Part shown: positions 24,799 through 33,353 of the stretch, piece by piece | How the letters are laid out: every line of letters starts with the position of its first letter | How positions within the stretch are numbered: the stretch's first letter is position 1 | Source of the DNA: Pseudarthrobacter siccitolerans | Lineage (GTDB): Bacteria > Actinomycetota > Actinomycetes > Actinomycetales > Micrococcaceae | Assembly: GCF_001046895.1 (NCBI RefSeq) | Contig: NZ_CAQI01000046.1 | Location: 294,953 to 358,952 of the forward strand | Reading direction: 5' to 3' | Length of the DNA: 64,000 nucleotides | The notes under the pieces: generated by a model | What the model was told of the DNA's origin: nothing | The model's input: only the letters and a program-made list of their open reading frames with translations | Databases searched by the model: none | Position numbers and translations under genes: made by a program

Positions 24799-26598
24799 AT
24801 GCAGGTCCATAAGTACGACGTCGTCATCGTCGGTGCCGGTGGCGCTGGCATGCGCGCGGCGATCGAATCCGGTCAACGCGCCCGCACAGCAGTACTGACC
24901 AAGCTCTACCCCACCCGCTCGCACACGGGTGCGGCACAGGGCGGCATGTGTGCGGCCCTGGCCAATGTCGAGGAAGACAACTGGGAGTGGCACACGTTCG
25001 ACACCGTCAAGGGCGGTGACTACCTCGTGGACCAGGATGCCGCCGAGGTGATGGCGAAGGAAGCCATCGACGCCGTGCTTGACCTGGAAAAGATGGGCCT
25101 GCCGTTCAACCGCACGCCGGAAGGCCGGATTGACCAGCGCCGGTTCGGCGGCCACACCCGCGACCACGGCAAGGCCCCGGTCCGCCGCGCCTGCTACGCC
25201 GCAGACCGTACCGGCCACATGATCCTGCAGACGCTCTACCAAAACTGCGTCAAGCACAACGTCGAGTTCTACAACGAGTACTACGTCCTGGACCTGCTGA
25301 CGGTCGAAGAGGACGCCGTGCGCGAAGACGGCACGCCGTACAAGCAGAAGCGCGTTGCCGGCGTGGTCTCCTACGACCTCGCCTCGGGTGAGCTGCACGT
25401 CTTCCAAGCCAAGTCCGTGGTGTTCGCCTCCGGCGGTGCCGGCAAGGTCTTCAAGACCACCTCCAACGCCCACACCCTGACCGGCGACGGCATGGGCATC
25501 GCCTTCCGCCGCGGCATCCCGCTGGAGGACATGGAGTTCTTCCAGTTCCACCCGACAGGCCTCGCCGGCCTGGGCATCCTCCTCTCCGAAGCCGCCCGCG
25601 GTGAAGGCGCCATCCTCCGCAACTCGGAAGGTGAGCGCTTCATGGAGCGCTACGCCCCCACCATCAAGGACCTGGCGCCGCGTGACATCGTGGCCCGTTC
25701 CATGGCCAACGAGGTCCGTGAAGGCCGCGGCTGCGGCCCGAACAAGGACTACGTCCTCCTGGACCTCACGCACCTGGAGCCGGCGCACATCGACGCCAAG
25801 CTCCCGGATATCACCGAATTCGCACGCACGTACCTGGGGGTGGAGCCCTACACGGAACCCGTTCCCGTGTTCCCCACCGCGCACTACGCCATGGGCGGCA
25901 TCCCCACCAACATCACCACGGAGGTCCTGCAGGACAACGACACCGTGGTCCCCGGCCTCTACGCGGCCGGCGAGGTTGCCTGCGTCTCCGTCCACGGCTC
26001 CAACCGCCTGGGCACCAACTCCCTGCTGGACATCAACGTCTTCGGCAAGCGTGCCGGCATTGCCGCAGCCGAGTACGCCAAGACGGCCGACTTCGTGGAA
26101 CTGCCGGAGAACCCGCTGGCGTACACCACCGAACTGCTGGACATTGCCCGCAACGGCACCGGCGACGAAAAGGTGGCCCAGATCCGCAAGGAACTGCAGG
26201 ACACCATGGACGCCAACATGCAGGTGTTCCGCACCGCGGATACCCTGAACCAGGTCCTGCGCGACATCGCCTCCTTCGAGGAGCGGTACAAGCGCATCAA
26301 CGTCCAGGACAAGGGAAAGCGCTTCAACCTTGACCTGCTCGAGGCCGTTGAACTCGGCTTCCTGCTGGAGCTGGCCAAGGTGATGACCGTGGCCGCCCTG
26401 CACCGTGAGGAATCCCGCGGCGGACACTTCCGCGAGGACTTCCCGGAGCGTGACGACGAGAAATTCATGAAGCACTCCATGGCGTACAAGGACGACCACG
26501 CCCCGGCGGACGGATCGGCAGAATCAATTGCCGGCATCCGCCTGGCCACCAAGCCGGTTGTCTTTACCCGCTACGAGCCGATGGTGAGGAAGTACTAA
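24799..26598 (+). CDS. sdhA: Succinate dehydrogenase flavoprotein subunit
   Basis: 599 residues from ATG 24799. Oxidises succinate to fumarate with covalent FAD. N-terminal FAD motif VVIVGAGGAGMRAA; the FAD-linking His in TRSHTGAAQGGM; substrate residues in FGGHTRDHG and FHPTGLAGLG; ATRDIVARS-like stretch APRDIVARSM; and the active-site loop ACVSVHGSNRLGTNSLLD. The C-terminal arm has REESRGGHFREDFPERDD. An in-frame TTG at 24778 exists, but the ATG matches the family N-terminus and has GAGAAAGAG upstream. One nucleotide separates it from sdhB. Confidence 0.97.
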   Translation: MQVHKYDVVIVGAGGAGMRAAIESGQRARTAVLTKLYPTRSHTGAAQGGMCAALANVEEDNWEWHTFDTVKGGDYLVDQDAAEVMAKEAIDAVLDLEKMGLPFNRTPEGRIDQRRFGGHTRDHGKAPVRRACYAADRTGHMILQTLYQNCVKHNVEFYNEYYVLDLLTVEEDAVREDGTPYKQKRVAGVVSYDLASGELHVFQAKSVVFASGGAGKVFKTTSNAHTLTGDGMGIAFRRGIPLEDMEFFQFHPTGLAGLGILLSEAARGEGAILRNSEGERFMERYAPTIKDLAPRDIVARSMANEVREGRGCGPNKDYVLLDLTHLEPAHIDAKLPDITEFARTYLGVEPYTEPVPVFPTAHYAMGGIPTNITTEVLQDNDTVVPGLYAAGEVACVSVHGSNRLGTNSLLDINVFGKRAGIAAAEYAKTADFVELPENPLAYTTELLDIARNGTGDEKVAQIRKELQDTMDANMQVFRTADTLNQVLRDIASFEERYKRINVQDKGKRFNLDLLEAVELGFLLELAKVMTVAALHREESRGGHFREDFPERDDEKFMKHSMAYKDDHAPADGSAESIAGIRLATKPVVFTRYEPMVRKY

Positions 26599-26599
26599 G

Positions 26600-27382
26600 A
26601 TGACCGCTGAAATCGCTGAGCCAGCCTCAAAGATTGAACTGCCTGCCGGCGTCGGCGGTGGCGGCGAAATCCCCACGTTCGATGTGCACATGCGCGTGCG
26701 CCGGTACAACCCGGAGGTTTCCGGCGAGGCCACCTGGGATGACTACCACCTCACCATGTACGGCACGGACCGTGTCCTGGATGCCCTGCACAAGGTCAAG
26801 TGGGAAATCGACGGCAGCCTTTCGTTCCGCCGCTCCTGCGCCCACGGCGTCTGCGGCTCCGATGCCATGCGCATCAACGGCCGGAACCGCCTCGCCTGCA
26901 AGACCCTCCTGAAGGACCTGGACACGTCCAAGCCCATCACGGTGGAACCCATCAAGGGCCTGCCGGTGGAGAAGGACCTCATAGTGGACATGGAACCGTT
27001 CTTCCAGTCCTACCGCGAAGTGATGCCGTTCCTCATCAACAAGGGCCACGAGCCCACCCGGGAACGCCTGCAGTCCGCCGAGGACCGTGAGCGCTTTGAT
27101 GACACCACCAAGTGCATCCTGTGCGCTGCCTGCACGTCCTCCTGCCCGGTGTTCTGGACCGACGGACAGTACTTCGGCCCGGCGGCGATCGTCAACGCAC
27201 ACCGCTTCATCTTCGATTCCCGTGATGACGCCGGTGACATGCGCCTGGAGATCCTCAACGACAAGGAAGGCGTGTGGCGCTGCCGCACCACCTTCAACTG
27301 CTCGGAAGCATGCCCCCGCGGCATCCAGGTGACCCAGGCCATCCAAGAGGTCAAGCAGGCCATCCTCTCCCGCAAGATCTGA
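26600..27382 (+). CDS. sdhB: Succinate dehydrogenase iron-sulfur subunit
   Basis: 260 residues. Carries electrons from SdhA to the membrane quinone through three clusters. The [2Fe-2S] ligands are in SCAHGVCGSDAMRINGRNR followed by LAC. The [4Fe-4S] and [3Fe-4S] ligands are in CILCAACTSSCPVFW and FNCSEACPRGI. The C-terminus ends in AIQEVKQAILSRKI, usual for the family. The ATG follows the sdhA stop by one nucleotide. A strong terminator begins 13 nt after its stop. Confidence 0.97.
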   Translation: MTAEIAEPASKIELPAGVGGGGEIPTFDVHMRVRRYNPEVSGEATWDDYHLTMYGTDRVLDALHKVKWEIDGSLSFRRSCAHGVCGSDAMRINGRNRLACKTLLKDLDTSKPITVEPIKGLPVEKDLIVDMEPFFQSYREVMPFLINKGHEPTRERLQSAEDRERFDDTTKCILCAACTSSCPVFWTDGQYFGPAAIVNAHRFIFDSRDDAGDMRLEILNDKEGVWRCRTTFNCSEACPRGIQVTQAIQEVKQAILSRKI

Positions 27383-27395
27383 CAGAGGATTAGGC

Positions 27396-27445
27396 CAACG
27401 ACGGCGCCGTCCCCCACCCAAGGGGGACCGGCGCCGTCGTTGTTT
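27396..27445 (+). terminator. Intrinsic terminator of the sdh operon
   Basis: A 13-bp stem, CAACGACGGCGCC (27396-27408) with GGCGCCGTCGTTG (27430-27442), extended by an inner CCCC/GGGG pairing and followed by TTTCTCC. It starts 13 nt after sdhB. Confidence 0.85.
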
Positions 27446-27536
27446 CTCCCCACCCGCCGCCTGAGCTCGCAAGCCCGGCCAGGGAACCCGGCGGGCGTGG
27501 GCCCACAGCCATTCGTACCCATCGAAAGGGGACGAC

Positions 27537-28307
27537 GTGTCCCGCTCCGAAAAAGTCTCGTTTGCCGGTTCCACCGGCGAAATGCTCTCCGGCATCATCG
27601 ACATTCCCGACGGCCCGGTCAAGGGCTGGGGCGTCTTCTCCCACGGGTTCACCCTTGGCAAGGACGCGCCCTCCGCGTCGAGGATGTGCAAGGCTCTGGC
27701 GGACAGCGGCGTGGGAATGCTGCGGTTCGACAACCTGGGCCTCGGCGGATCCGCCGGCGAGTGGTCCGCGGGCTCCTTCAGCCACAAGGTGGCCGATACC
27801 GTTAAGGCGGCCGAGTTCATGCGCAGCGAAGGCAAAGAGATTTCCCTTCTGGTGGGCCACTCCTTCGGCGGCGCAGCCGTGCTCGCTGCAGCGCGTGAGA
27901 TCCCCGAGCTCGACGCCGTAGCGACTGTTGGGGCGCCGTTCTCACCCAAGCACGTGGCCCACGTGTTCGACGCCGCCCTGGACAAAATCCTCAGCGAAGG
28001 CAGCGCCGAGGTGGACCTTGGCGGGAAGCGCGTGGAGATCCGCAAGCACTTTGTGGAGGACCTGGAAAACGCGGACCTGACCGACTGCATCAAGCAGCTG
28101 CACAAGCCGCTGATGGTGCTGCACTCCCCCACCGACAACACTGTGGGGATCGAAAATGCCAGCACCATTTTCCAGACCGCACGGCATCCGCGGAACTTCG
28201 TGTCGCTTGAGGGCAGCGACCACCTGCTGACCGGGAAGGGTCAGGCGGCACGGGCTGCGCGGATTATCGCTGCCTGGGCGGACCAGTACCTCGACGCCGG
28301 GCAGTAG
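27537..28307 (+). CDS. Alpha/beta hydrolase
   Basis: 256 residues from GTG 27537 with AAAGGGG upstream. Serine hydrolase fold of the kind often fused to or found beside OsmC proteins. Nucleophile elbow GHSFGGAAVL (near residue 105), oxyanion region FSHGFTLGKD, RFDNLGLGGSAG, acid in LHSPTDNTVG and catalytic His in EGSDHLLTG. No signal peptide, so cytosolic. Substrate unknown. Its last 40 coding bases recur in degraded form at 32132-32171, beyond the next two genes. Confidence 0.88.
   Translation: MSRSEKVSFAGSTGEMLSGIIDIPDGPVKGWGVFSHGFTLGKDAPSASRMCKALADSGVGMLRFDNLGLGGSAGEWSAGSFSHKVADTVKAAEFMRSEGKEISLLVGHSFGGAAVLAAAREIPELDAVATVGAPFSPKHVAHVFDAALDKILSEGSAEVDLGGKRVEIRKHFVEDLENADLTDCIKQLHKPLMVLHSPTDNTVGIENASTIFQTARHPRNFVSLEGSDHLLTGKGQAARAARIIAAWADQYLDAGQ
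28266..28305 (+). repeat. Left copy of a 40-bp direct repeat
   Basis: This 3'-terminal stretch of the hydrolase gene matches 32132-32171 at 35 of 40 positions by my count, with 22 of 23 identical over 28283-28305. In the right-hand copy the same reading frame still gives QYL-G-AGQ in place of QYL-D-AGQ. The pair brackets the sugar-binding protein and glycosidase-like genes. Confidence 0.75.
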
Positions 28308-28345
28308 CCGGCCGGGCGGCCCAGGCTGCCGGGCCGCAGAGGTGG

Positions 28346-29647
28346 CTATTTGCCGATGGCGGCCTTGCTTTCGCTGATCCATTGTTCGGCTGCCTTCTCA
28401 GGAGTGAGCCGCCTGAACAGGACTTCGGTGTTGATGCGGGCGGTGATCTCGGAGACGGCCGTTGATCCGGTGGGACCAATGAAGGTGGGGGCGAAGTCCA
28501 TCTTGCCGATCTGGTCGATATACGCCGCCTCCACCTTGCCCTGGGGCGTCAGGAGGTCCTTAATGGCGTCGCGCATTTCGGAATTGCTGGGGACCCCGCG
28601 GTCGCTCTGGATGATCTTTGCGGCCGCCTCGTTGTTCACCAGGAAGCTGATCAGCTTCGCGGCGGCATCTGCTTGCTTGCTCCGCGCCGAGATGGTGTAG
28701 AACTGCGATGACTGCAGCCAGATCCCGGGAGTGGGTGTTTCGCCGGGGAGCTTGAGCAGCCGCAGGTCGGCGCCCGAGGCCTTGCTCAGCGCGGACAGTG
28801 AGTTGCTCCAGGTGAGCATCATGGCAGCCTTGCCCATGCCCATCAGCGTTTGCTCGGTACTCACGTCGAGCTTTTCCACAGTCTCGGACGCACTCGGCGC
28901 CGCTCCCGTTTCGCTGAGCTTCGACGAGTAGTCGAAGTAGTCCCGGACCGTATCCTGGTTCAGCCCGAGCTGCCCGTCCTGTGTGTACAACGATTCGCCG
29001 TGCTGGCGTGCAAAGGCGTCCAGGGAATCATGGGTGAGCACTGTGGCCGTTCCATAGGTACCTTTGGGACTCTTTGACGTGATCTCTGCGGCGGTCCTCG
29101 CGAAATCCTCCCAACTCCAGGTGCTGTCATCCGGAACGGCAACACCGGCTGCCTGGAAAACCGCAGGATTCACGACAATTGAGAGTGCATTCGCACCGGT
29201 AGAGACGCCATATTGCTTGCCCTGGACCTGCCCGTTTTCCAGCGCACCCTGGTCCATCTTTGACAGATCCAGGGAACCGCTCACCGTGGACAGGTCCAGC
29301 AGCGCGCCGCGGTTGGCGTATTCGGCCGGGTACGCCCCGCCCATGGTGATCACGTCAGGAGCATCGTTGGCCGCTACCTGCGTGGCGAGCTTGTCGAAGT
29401 ATCCGCCAATGTCGCCGTATTCGGGCTTGACCTTGATGTTGGGATTGGCAGCCTCGAATTCGGCAATGGCCTTGTTGGTCAGCTCCGCCCGCCCGGCGTT
29501 CCCCCACCAGGAAAATCGGATCTCCACAGGGCCGTCCGCGGGCTGGTTGGAGGGCGCGCCGGAGCATCCCGCAGTGACGCCCAAAAGGCCCAGTGCGGTG
29601 AGCATTGTGACTGATTTACGGATTCTTTCAAGCACTTTACGCGTCAT
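28346..29647 (-). CDS. Extracellular sugar-binding lipoprotein (SBP family 1)
   Basis: 433 residues. Solute-binding protein of a carbohydrate ABC importer (CUT1 type). The signal peptide has the lipobox GVTAGC near residue 25; mature-domain features are IRFSWWGNAGR, IKVKPEYGDIGGYFDKLATQ, DVITMGGAYPAEYA, and GKAAMMLTWSNSL. The ATG at 29647 has GGAAGAAG 7 nt upstream. No permease or ATPase gene accompanies it on either side, which is unusual. It is divergent from the glycosidase-like gene across a region with two copies of one LacI-type operator, so the two genes probably respond to one sugar signal. Confidence 0.9.
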   Translation of the reverse strand: MTRKVLERIRKSVTMLTALGLLGVTAGCSGAPSNQPADGPVEIRFSWWGNAGRAELTNKAIAEFEAANPNIKVKPEYGDIGGYFDKLATQVAANDAPDVITMGGAYPAEYANRGALLDLSTVSGSLDLSKMDQGALENGQVQGKQYGVSTGANALSIVVNPAVFQAAGVAVPDDSTWSWEDFARTAAEITSKSPKGTYGTATVLTHDSLDAFARQHGESLYTQDGQLGLNQDTVRDYFDYSSKLSETGAAPSASETVEKLDVSTEQTLMGMGKAAMMLTWSNSLSALSKASGADLRLLKLPGETPTPGIWLQSSQFYTISARSKQADAAAKLISFLVNNEAAAKIIQSDRGVPSNSEMRDAIKDLLTPQGKVEAAYIDQIGKMDFAPTFIGPTGSTAVSEITARINTEVLFRRLTPEKAAEQWISESKAAIGK

Positions 29648-29669
29648 CGGGCAAACTTCTTCCGGGTCA

Positions 29670-29683
29670 GAAAGCGGTTTCGT
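29670..29683 (-). promoter_or_regulatory. LacI-type operator, copy 1
   Basis: Contains GAAAGCGGTTTC (29670-29681), the reverse complement of the core of the copy at 29790. Read on the minus strand, a 14-nt match (GAAACCGCTTTCTG) covers about 29668-29681. It sits about 20-35 nt upstream of the binding-protein ATG, within its likely promoter or leader. The form resembles LacI/GalR-family operators. Confidence 0.6.
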
Positions 29684-29789
29684 GAAACGTATCAAGGAGC
29701 ACTGCGAAGGGTCAAGGGGTTGGCAGGAAGGCTTTCGGCCGCCGGGGTTGACAGCGTCCGGGGCAGGCCATAAGGATGGAACGCGTCCA

Positions 29790-29803
29790 GAAACCGCTTT
29801 CTG
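29790..29803 (+). promoter_or_regulatory. LacI-type operator, copy 2
   Basis: GAAACCGCTTTCTG (29790-29803), within the near-perfect palindrome CCAGAAACCGCTTTCTGG (29787-29804). It is about 50-60 nt upstream of the glycosidase-like gene start. The same 14-mer occurs inverted at 29668-29681; the two are about 120 nt apart, which could allow looping by a LacI-family repressor. No such regulator gene is in the window. Confidence 0.65.
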
Positions 29804-29851
29804 GCCTGTTTCCTTTTACAGCCCAGCACCAGCACCGGGAGGGCGTGCAGC

Positions 29852-32122
29852 GTGCACAGCCAGAGCATCACCAGACCAGGAGTTCCTTCAGCCGGATCTG
29901 CCGGCACCGCCATCAACAGGGAGGCACTCGTCCGGCGCCACAACGTGTGCCAGGAGAAACTCGATCCCCGAAGCCCCGTCTCTGTGGGCAACGGCGAGTT
30001 CGCCTTCACCATGGACCTCACGGGGCTGCAGTCCCTCCCCGGCACCTACCCGGTGGGTGCACGGGACGAACTCCCGCCCGGAACGCTCCTTGGGACCCAG
30101 GCACAGTGGGGCTGGCACGCCATACCCCCCGCCCAGCCATATGAGCTGGCAGGTTCCACCGTCCTCTACGACTCGCCGCGCGGTCCCGTGCCGTACGTCG
30201 ATATGGTGGGCGACATCGTCAATGACCGCGAGACGGACGCCTCGCGGGCCGAAACGTGGCTCCGGGCCAATCCCCACCGCCTGGACCTGGGACGCATCGG
30301 TTTCCGGCTCGTTGAGAACGGTGCGGAACGTTCGCTCACTGCTGCCGACATCTCCGGGCCCCAGCAGACGCTGGACCTGTGGACGGGAGTGGTGACCAGC
30401 ACCTTCACTCTGGCTGGCCACCCGGTCACCGTCACTACGGCGTGCCACCCGGACCGTGATGAAATCGGCCTGCGCGTGGAGTCACCCGCGCTGCGTGCGG
30501 GCCTGGTCATTGCCGTCGATTTTCCCTACGGCTCCGAGGCCTGGCACGATGCCGCAGACTGGGACAGTCCCGATGCCCACAGCACCACGCTGAAGGAGCC
30601 TGCCCCTTCAGCGGTCCATACCGGCTCCACCAGCTGGATTGCGGAGCGCAGGCTGGACAACTCCCGCTACCAGGTGGTGGTCACGGGCACAACCCTTGCG
30701 GTGGAGCAGACCGGGCAGCACCGTCTTCGGATTACTTCCACCGGCGCTGCCCAGGGCCAGGACAGCGTTGATGTCCTGGACCTTGCCATTGCTTTTGCCC
30801 CAGCCGGATCCGGTGACTGCATCCCCCGAGGTGGCAACAGGCAGTCCCGCATGGCAGCAAAGCCCAGCAGGGGCACCGGGGCAGGAACCGCCGTCGTGCT
30901 TTCAGAAGACCTTTCTGCGGGCAGTGCCGTTGCCGCGGCCTCGGCCGCCTCGTGGCCCCGGTTCTGGTCCTCGGGTGGCGCCATCGAGCTGGAGGCGAGG
31001 GATGATCCGCGGGCGAAAGAGCTGGAGCGCCGGATTGTCCTCTCGCAGTACTTGACCGCCATCAATTGCTCAGGTTCCTTGCCGCCGCAGGAAACAGGGC
31101 TGGTCTGCAATTCCTGGCGGGGCCGCTTCCACCTTGAAATGCACTGGTGGCATGCCGCCCACTTTGCCCACTGGAACCGCCCCGAGCTCCTGCTGCCCTC
31201 ACTGCGGTGGTACGCCACAGTGCTGGAAACGTCGCGGGAAACAGCCAGGGCGCAGGGTTTCGACGGCGTCCGCTGGCCAAAGCAGGTTGGCCCGGACGGC
31301 AGGGAGAGCCCCAGCCCCATCGGGACGTTCCTTATCTGGCAGCAGCCGCACCCCATCCACCTGGCCGAACTGGTGTACCGTGCCAGCCCCGGCCGCGAGG
31401 TGCTGGAGGAGTTCGCGGAGATCGTGTTCGAAACCGCCGCGTTTATGGCCAGCTTCGCCCATCCCACCGCGCGTGGCTTTGAGCTGGGGCCGCCCCTGAT
31501 TCCGGCGCAGGAGAGCTACGGCAGCATCCGGGGGTCCGTTACCAACCCCACGTTCGAGCTCGCGTATTGGCAGTGGGGCCTTCGGACCGCGGCCGCCTGG
31601 CGGGAACGGCTGGGACTCGAGCCCGTTCCGGCCTGGCGGGAGGTGGCCGACGGGCTGGTGAAGCCGGGGGTCATCAATGGCGTGTACGCCGCCATCGATT
31701 CGGAACCCTTCACCATACGGACGGACCACCCCTCGATGCTTTGCGCGCTCGGTGTGCTGCCGGAGACTGACCTGATCGACGCGGAGATCATGAGGGCAAC
31801 ACTGGCGGACGTGCTCGCCGGCTGGGACTGGGGCAGCACCTGGGGCTGGGACTATCCCGTGATGGCCATGACCGCGGCGCGCCTCGGCGACCCGGAGGCT
31901 GCTGTGAACGCACTCCTGATGGACGCGGGGAAGAACACCGTCCTGCCCAACGGGCACAACCGCCAGACGGATTCACTGCCGCTGTACCTGCCGGGCAACG
32001 GCGGGCTGCTCGCCGCCGTCGCCCTGATGGCCGCAGGCTGGGACAACGGACCGGACCGGAACGCCCCCGGCTTTCCTTCCGGCTGGACTGTGGAGTGGGA
32101 AGGACTGGTGCCGGCCCCCTAG
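29852..32122 (+). CDS. Six-hairpin (alpha/alpha)6 glycosidase-like protein
   Basis: 756 residues from GTG 29852, with GGGAGG 9 nt upstream. Resembles GH65/GH95-type carbohydrate-active proteins: an N-terminal beta-rich domain to about residue 330 (PVSVGNGEFAFTMDLTGLQ, DIVNDRETDASRAETWLR), then a helical barrel with LEMHWWHAAHFAHWNRPELL, ESYGSIRGSVTNPTFELAYW and a C-terminal WDWGSTWGWDYPVMAMTAARLG. No signal peptide, so probably cytosolic, acting on an imported oligosaccharide. The general acid is not certain; Glu in LEMHWW or ESYG is a candidate. Partner of the divergent binding protein through shared operators. Exact family and substrate unknown. Confidence 0.75.
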   Translation: MHSQSITRPGVPSAGSAGTAINREALVRRHNVCQEKLDPRSPVSVGNGEFAFTMDLTGLQSLPGTYPVGARDELPPGTLLGTQAQWGWHAIPPAQPYELAGSTVLYDSPRGPVPYVDMVGDIVNDRETDASRAETWLRANPHRLDLGRIGFRLVENGAERSLTAADISGPQQTLDLWTGVVTSTFTLAGHPVTVTTACHPDRDEIGLRVESPALRAGLVIAVDFPYGSEAWHDAADWDSPDAHSTTLKEPAPSAVHTGSTSWIAERRLDNSRYQVVVTGTTLAVEQTGQHRLRITSTGAAQGQDSVDVLDLAIAFAPAGSGDCIPRGGNRQSRMAAKPSRGTGAGTAVVLSEDLSAGSAVAAASAASWPRFWSSGGAIELEARDDPRAKELERRIVLSQYLTAINCSGSLPPQETGLVCNSWRGRFHLEMHWWHAAHFAHWNRPELLLPSLRWYATVLETSRETARAQGFDGVRWPKQVGPDGRESPSPIGTFLIWQQPHPIHLAELVYRASPGREVLEEFAEIVFETAAFMASFAHPTARGFELGPPLIPAQESYGSIRGSVTNPTFELAYWQWGLRTAAAWRERLGLEPVPAWREVADGLVKPGVINGVYAAIDSEPFTIRTDHPSMLCALGVLPETDLIDAEIMRATLADVLAGWDWGSTWGWDYPVMAMTAARLGDPEAAVNALLMDAGKNTVLPNGHNRQTDSLPLYLPGNGGLLAAVALMAAGWDNGPDRNAPGFPSGWTVEWEGLVPAP

Positions 32123-32129
32123 GCCTGCT

Positions 32130-33353
32130 TCATCCCTGCCGGGGCCGGCCAGTACCTCGGCGCCGGGCAGTCACCGCAGGGCCGCCATCCGGATGGACGG
32201 GCACCTTTCCCGGCTGGACCTGGCGCGCTCCCCAGGTGCCCTTCTCATGCCCGCTGGATGGTGCCTTCAGGTCGGCTTCACGGACGGCGGCCCACGCGGC
32301 CGAGAGCAGGTAGACCTGGCTCACCAGGTTGAACCAGATCAGCAGGCCGATGATGATGGCGAACGGCGCCAGGATGGGATTGCGGCCGGCGCCCGCCAGC
32401 AGCTCGGTACTGAAAATCTGCAGCACCCCGGTACCCACGGCCGCCAGGATGGTCCCTTCGAGCAGCGCCCGCCGGGAGAGCTTCAGGCTGGCCGCGAACC
32501 TGTACATAATGAACGCGGTTGCCCAGCTGAGGACCAGCGGAACGGAGATTTTCACGGAGGTGGCCAGAGGTCCCGCCACAACGTCGTCGAGCCGGAGGAA
32601 GTCAGAGACCCATCCCGCCGCGGTTCCGAACACCAGGGACGCTCCGGCGCTGATCACCAGCGCCACACCCAGGAGCAGCAGCGTTCCGGCATCGCGCAGC
32701 TTCAGGAGGACGGGATTGACCAGCAGCGGCGGCAATTGCAGCACTCCGCGCAGCCCTTCCCGGATACCGGAAATCCACCGGAGGGAGGTGACCACCGTCA
32801 CCAGTGAGCCGATGACTGCAGTCCAGCCCAGCCCGTCCGGATTCAGCAGGTCCTGCGGATCCACCAGGCCCGCAGTGCCGTTCAGCTTCAACAGCCCGGG
32901 CGCACTCGACGCCACGCTGCTGATGATGGTGTCCAGCAGGTCCGGCTGCCCCCGCAGCACAAGTCCGGCGACGGAGAAACCGGTAGTGAGAAGGCCGGTG
33001 ATGGAGAAAAACATATTGAAGCCAATGCCGGCGCTCATCAGTGGACCGCGCTGCAGGTTGTAGTGCCGGAATGCCCGCATGGGGCGCAACGCGTTGAGCC
33101 GGGCCAGCAGCCATTGGGATGTGGCGGTCACGGTGGCGAAAAAGGTTCCCCCGGACCGGCGCGCCTTCCCCAGCTCCATCCGCTTCTGGATGACGGCAAG
33201 CTTCAGCTGCGCCTGCTCAGTGGGAAGGGGCTGTTGGTCAGCCTGTTTCGGTTGCTGTGTCCGCGGCGGCGTCCGTGAATCCGGCGCCGGCGTCGCTGTC
33301 AGTTTCGGTCCCAAAGTCCAGCTCTTCCCGTAGCTGCCAGATGCCGTCCGCAT
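32130..33353 (-). CDS. YihY/BrkB-family inner membrane protein
   Basis: 407 residues if started at 33353. YihY/virulence factor BrkB family, integral membrane protein of uncertain function. Six or so hydrophobic segments follow RPMRAFRHYNLQRGPLMSAGIG, the family signature. The start is unclear: this ATG overlaps the 2'-5' RNA ligase gene by 116 nt. An internal ATG at 33179 would drop about 58 residues, but homologous-looking sequence (QLKLAVIQKRMELGKARR) lies upstream of it. The last about 14 codons run through a degraded copy of the alpha/beta hydrolase 3' end (32132-32171), so the C-terminal tail is probably not ancestral. Confidence 0.8.
   Translation of the reverse strand: MRTASGSYGKSWTLGPKLTATPAPDSRTPPRTQQPKQADQQPLPTEQAQLKLAVIQKRMELGKARRSGGTFFATVTATSQWLLARLNALRPMRAFRHYNLQRGPLMSAGIGFNMFFSITGLLTTGFSVAGLVLRGQPDLLDTIISSVASSAPGLLKLNGTAGLVDPQDLLNPDGLGWTAVIGSLVTVVTSLRWISGIREGLRGVLQLPPLLVNPVLLKLRDAGTLLLLGVALVISAGASLVFGTAAGWVSDFLRLDDVVAGPLATSVKISVPLVLSWATAFIMYRFAASLKLSRRALLEGTILAAVGTGVLQIFSTELLAGAGRNPILAPFAIIIGLLIWFNLVSQVYLLSAAWAAVREADLKAPSSGHEKGTWGARQVQPGKVPVHPDGGPAVTARRRGTGRPRQG
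32132..32171 (+). repeat. Right copy of a 40-bp direct repeat
   Basis: Degraded duplicate of the alpha/beta hydrolase 3' end (see 28266-28305), 10 nt after the glycosidase-like gene stop and inside the final codons of the YihY gene on the other strand. It marks the right edge of a possible inserted module. Confidence 0.75.

Noticed and set aside
24766..26499. A 577-codon open frame on the minus strand opposite sdhA
   Set aside because: Mirror of the sdhA codon pattern; Val/Gly/His-rich composition typical of antisense translation, and no motifs.
26627..28168. A 513-codon open frame on the minus strand opposite sdhB and the hydrolase
   Set aside because: It crosses two unrelated real genes and the sdh terminator; no ribosome-binding site or motifs.
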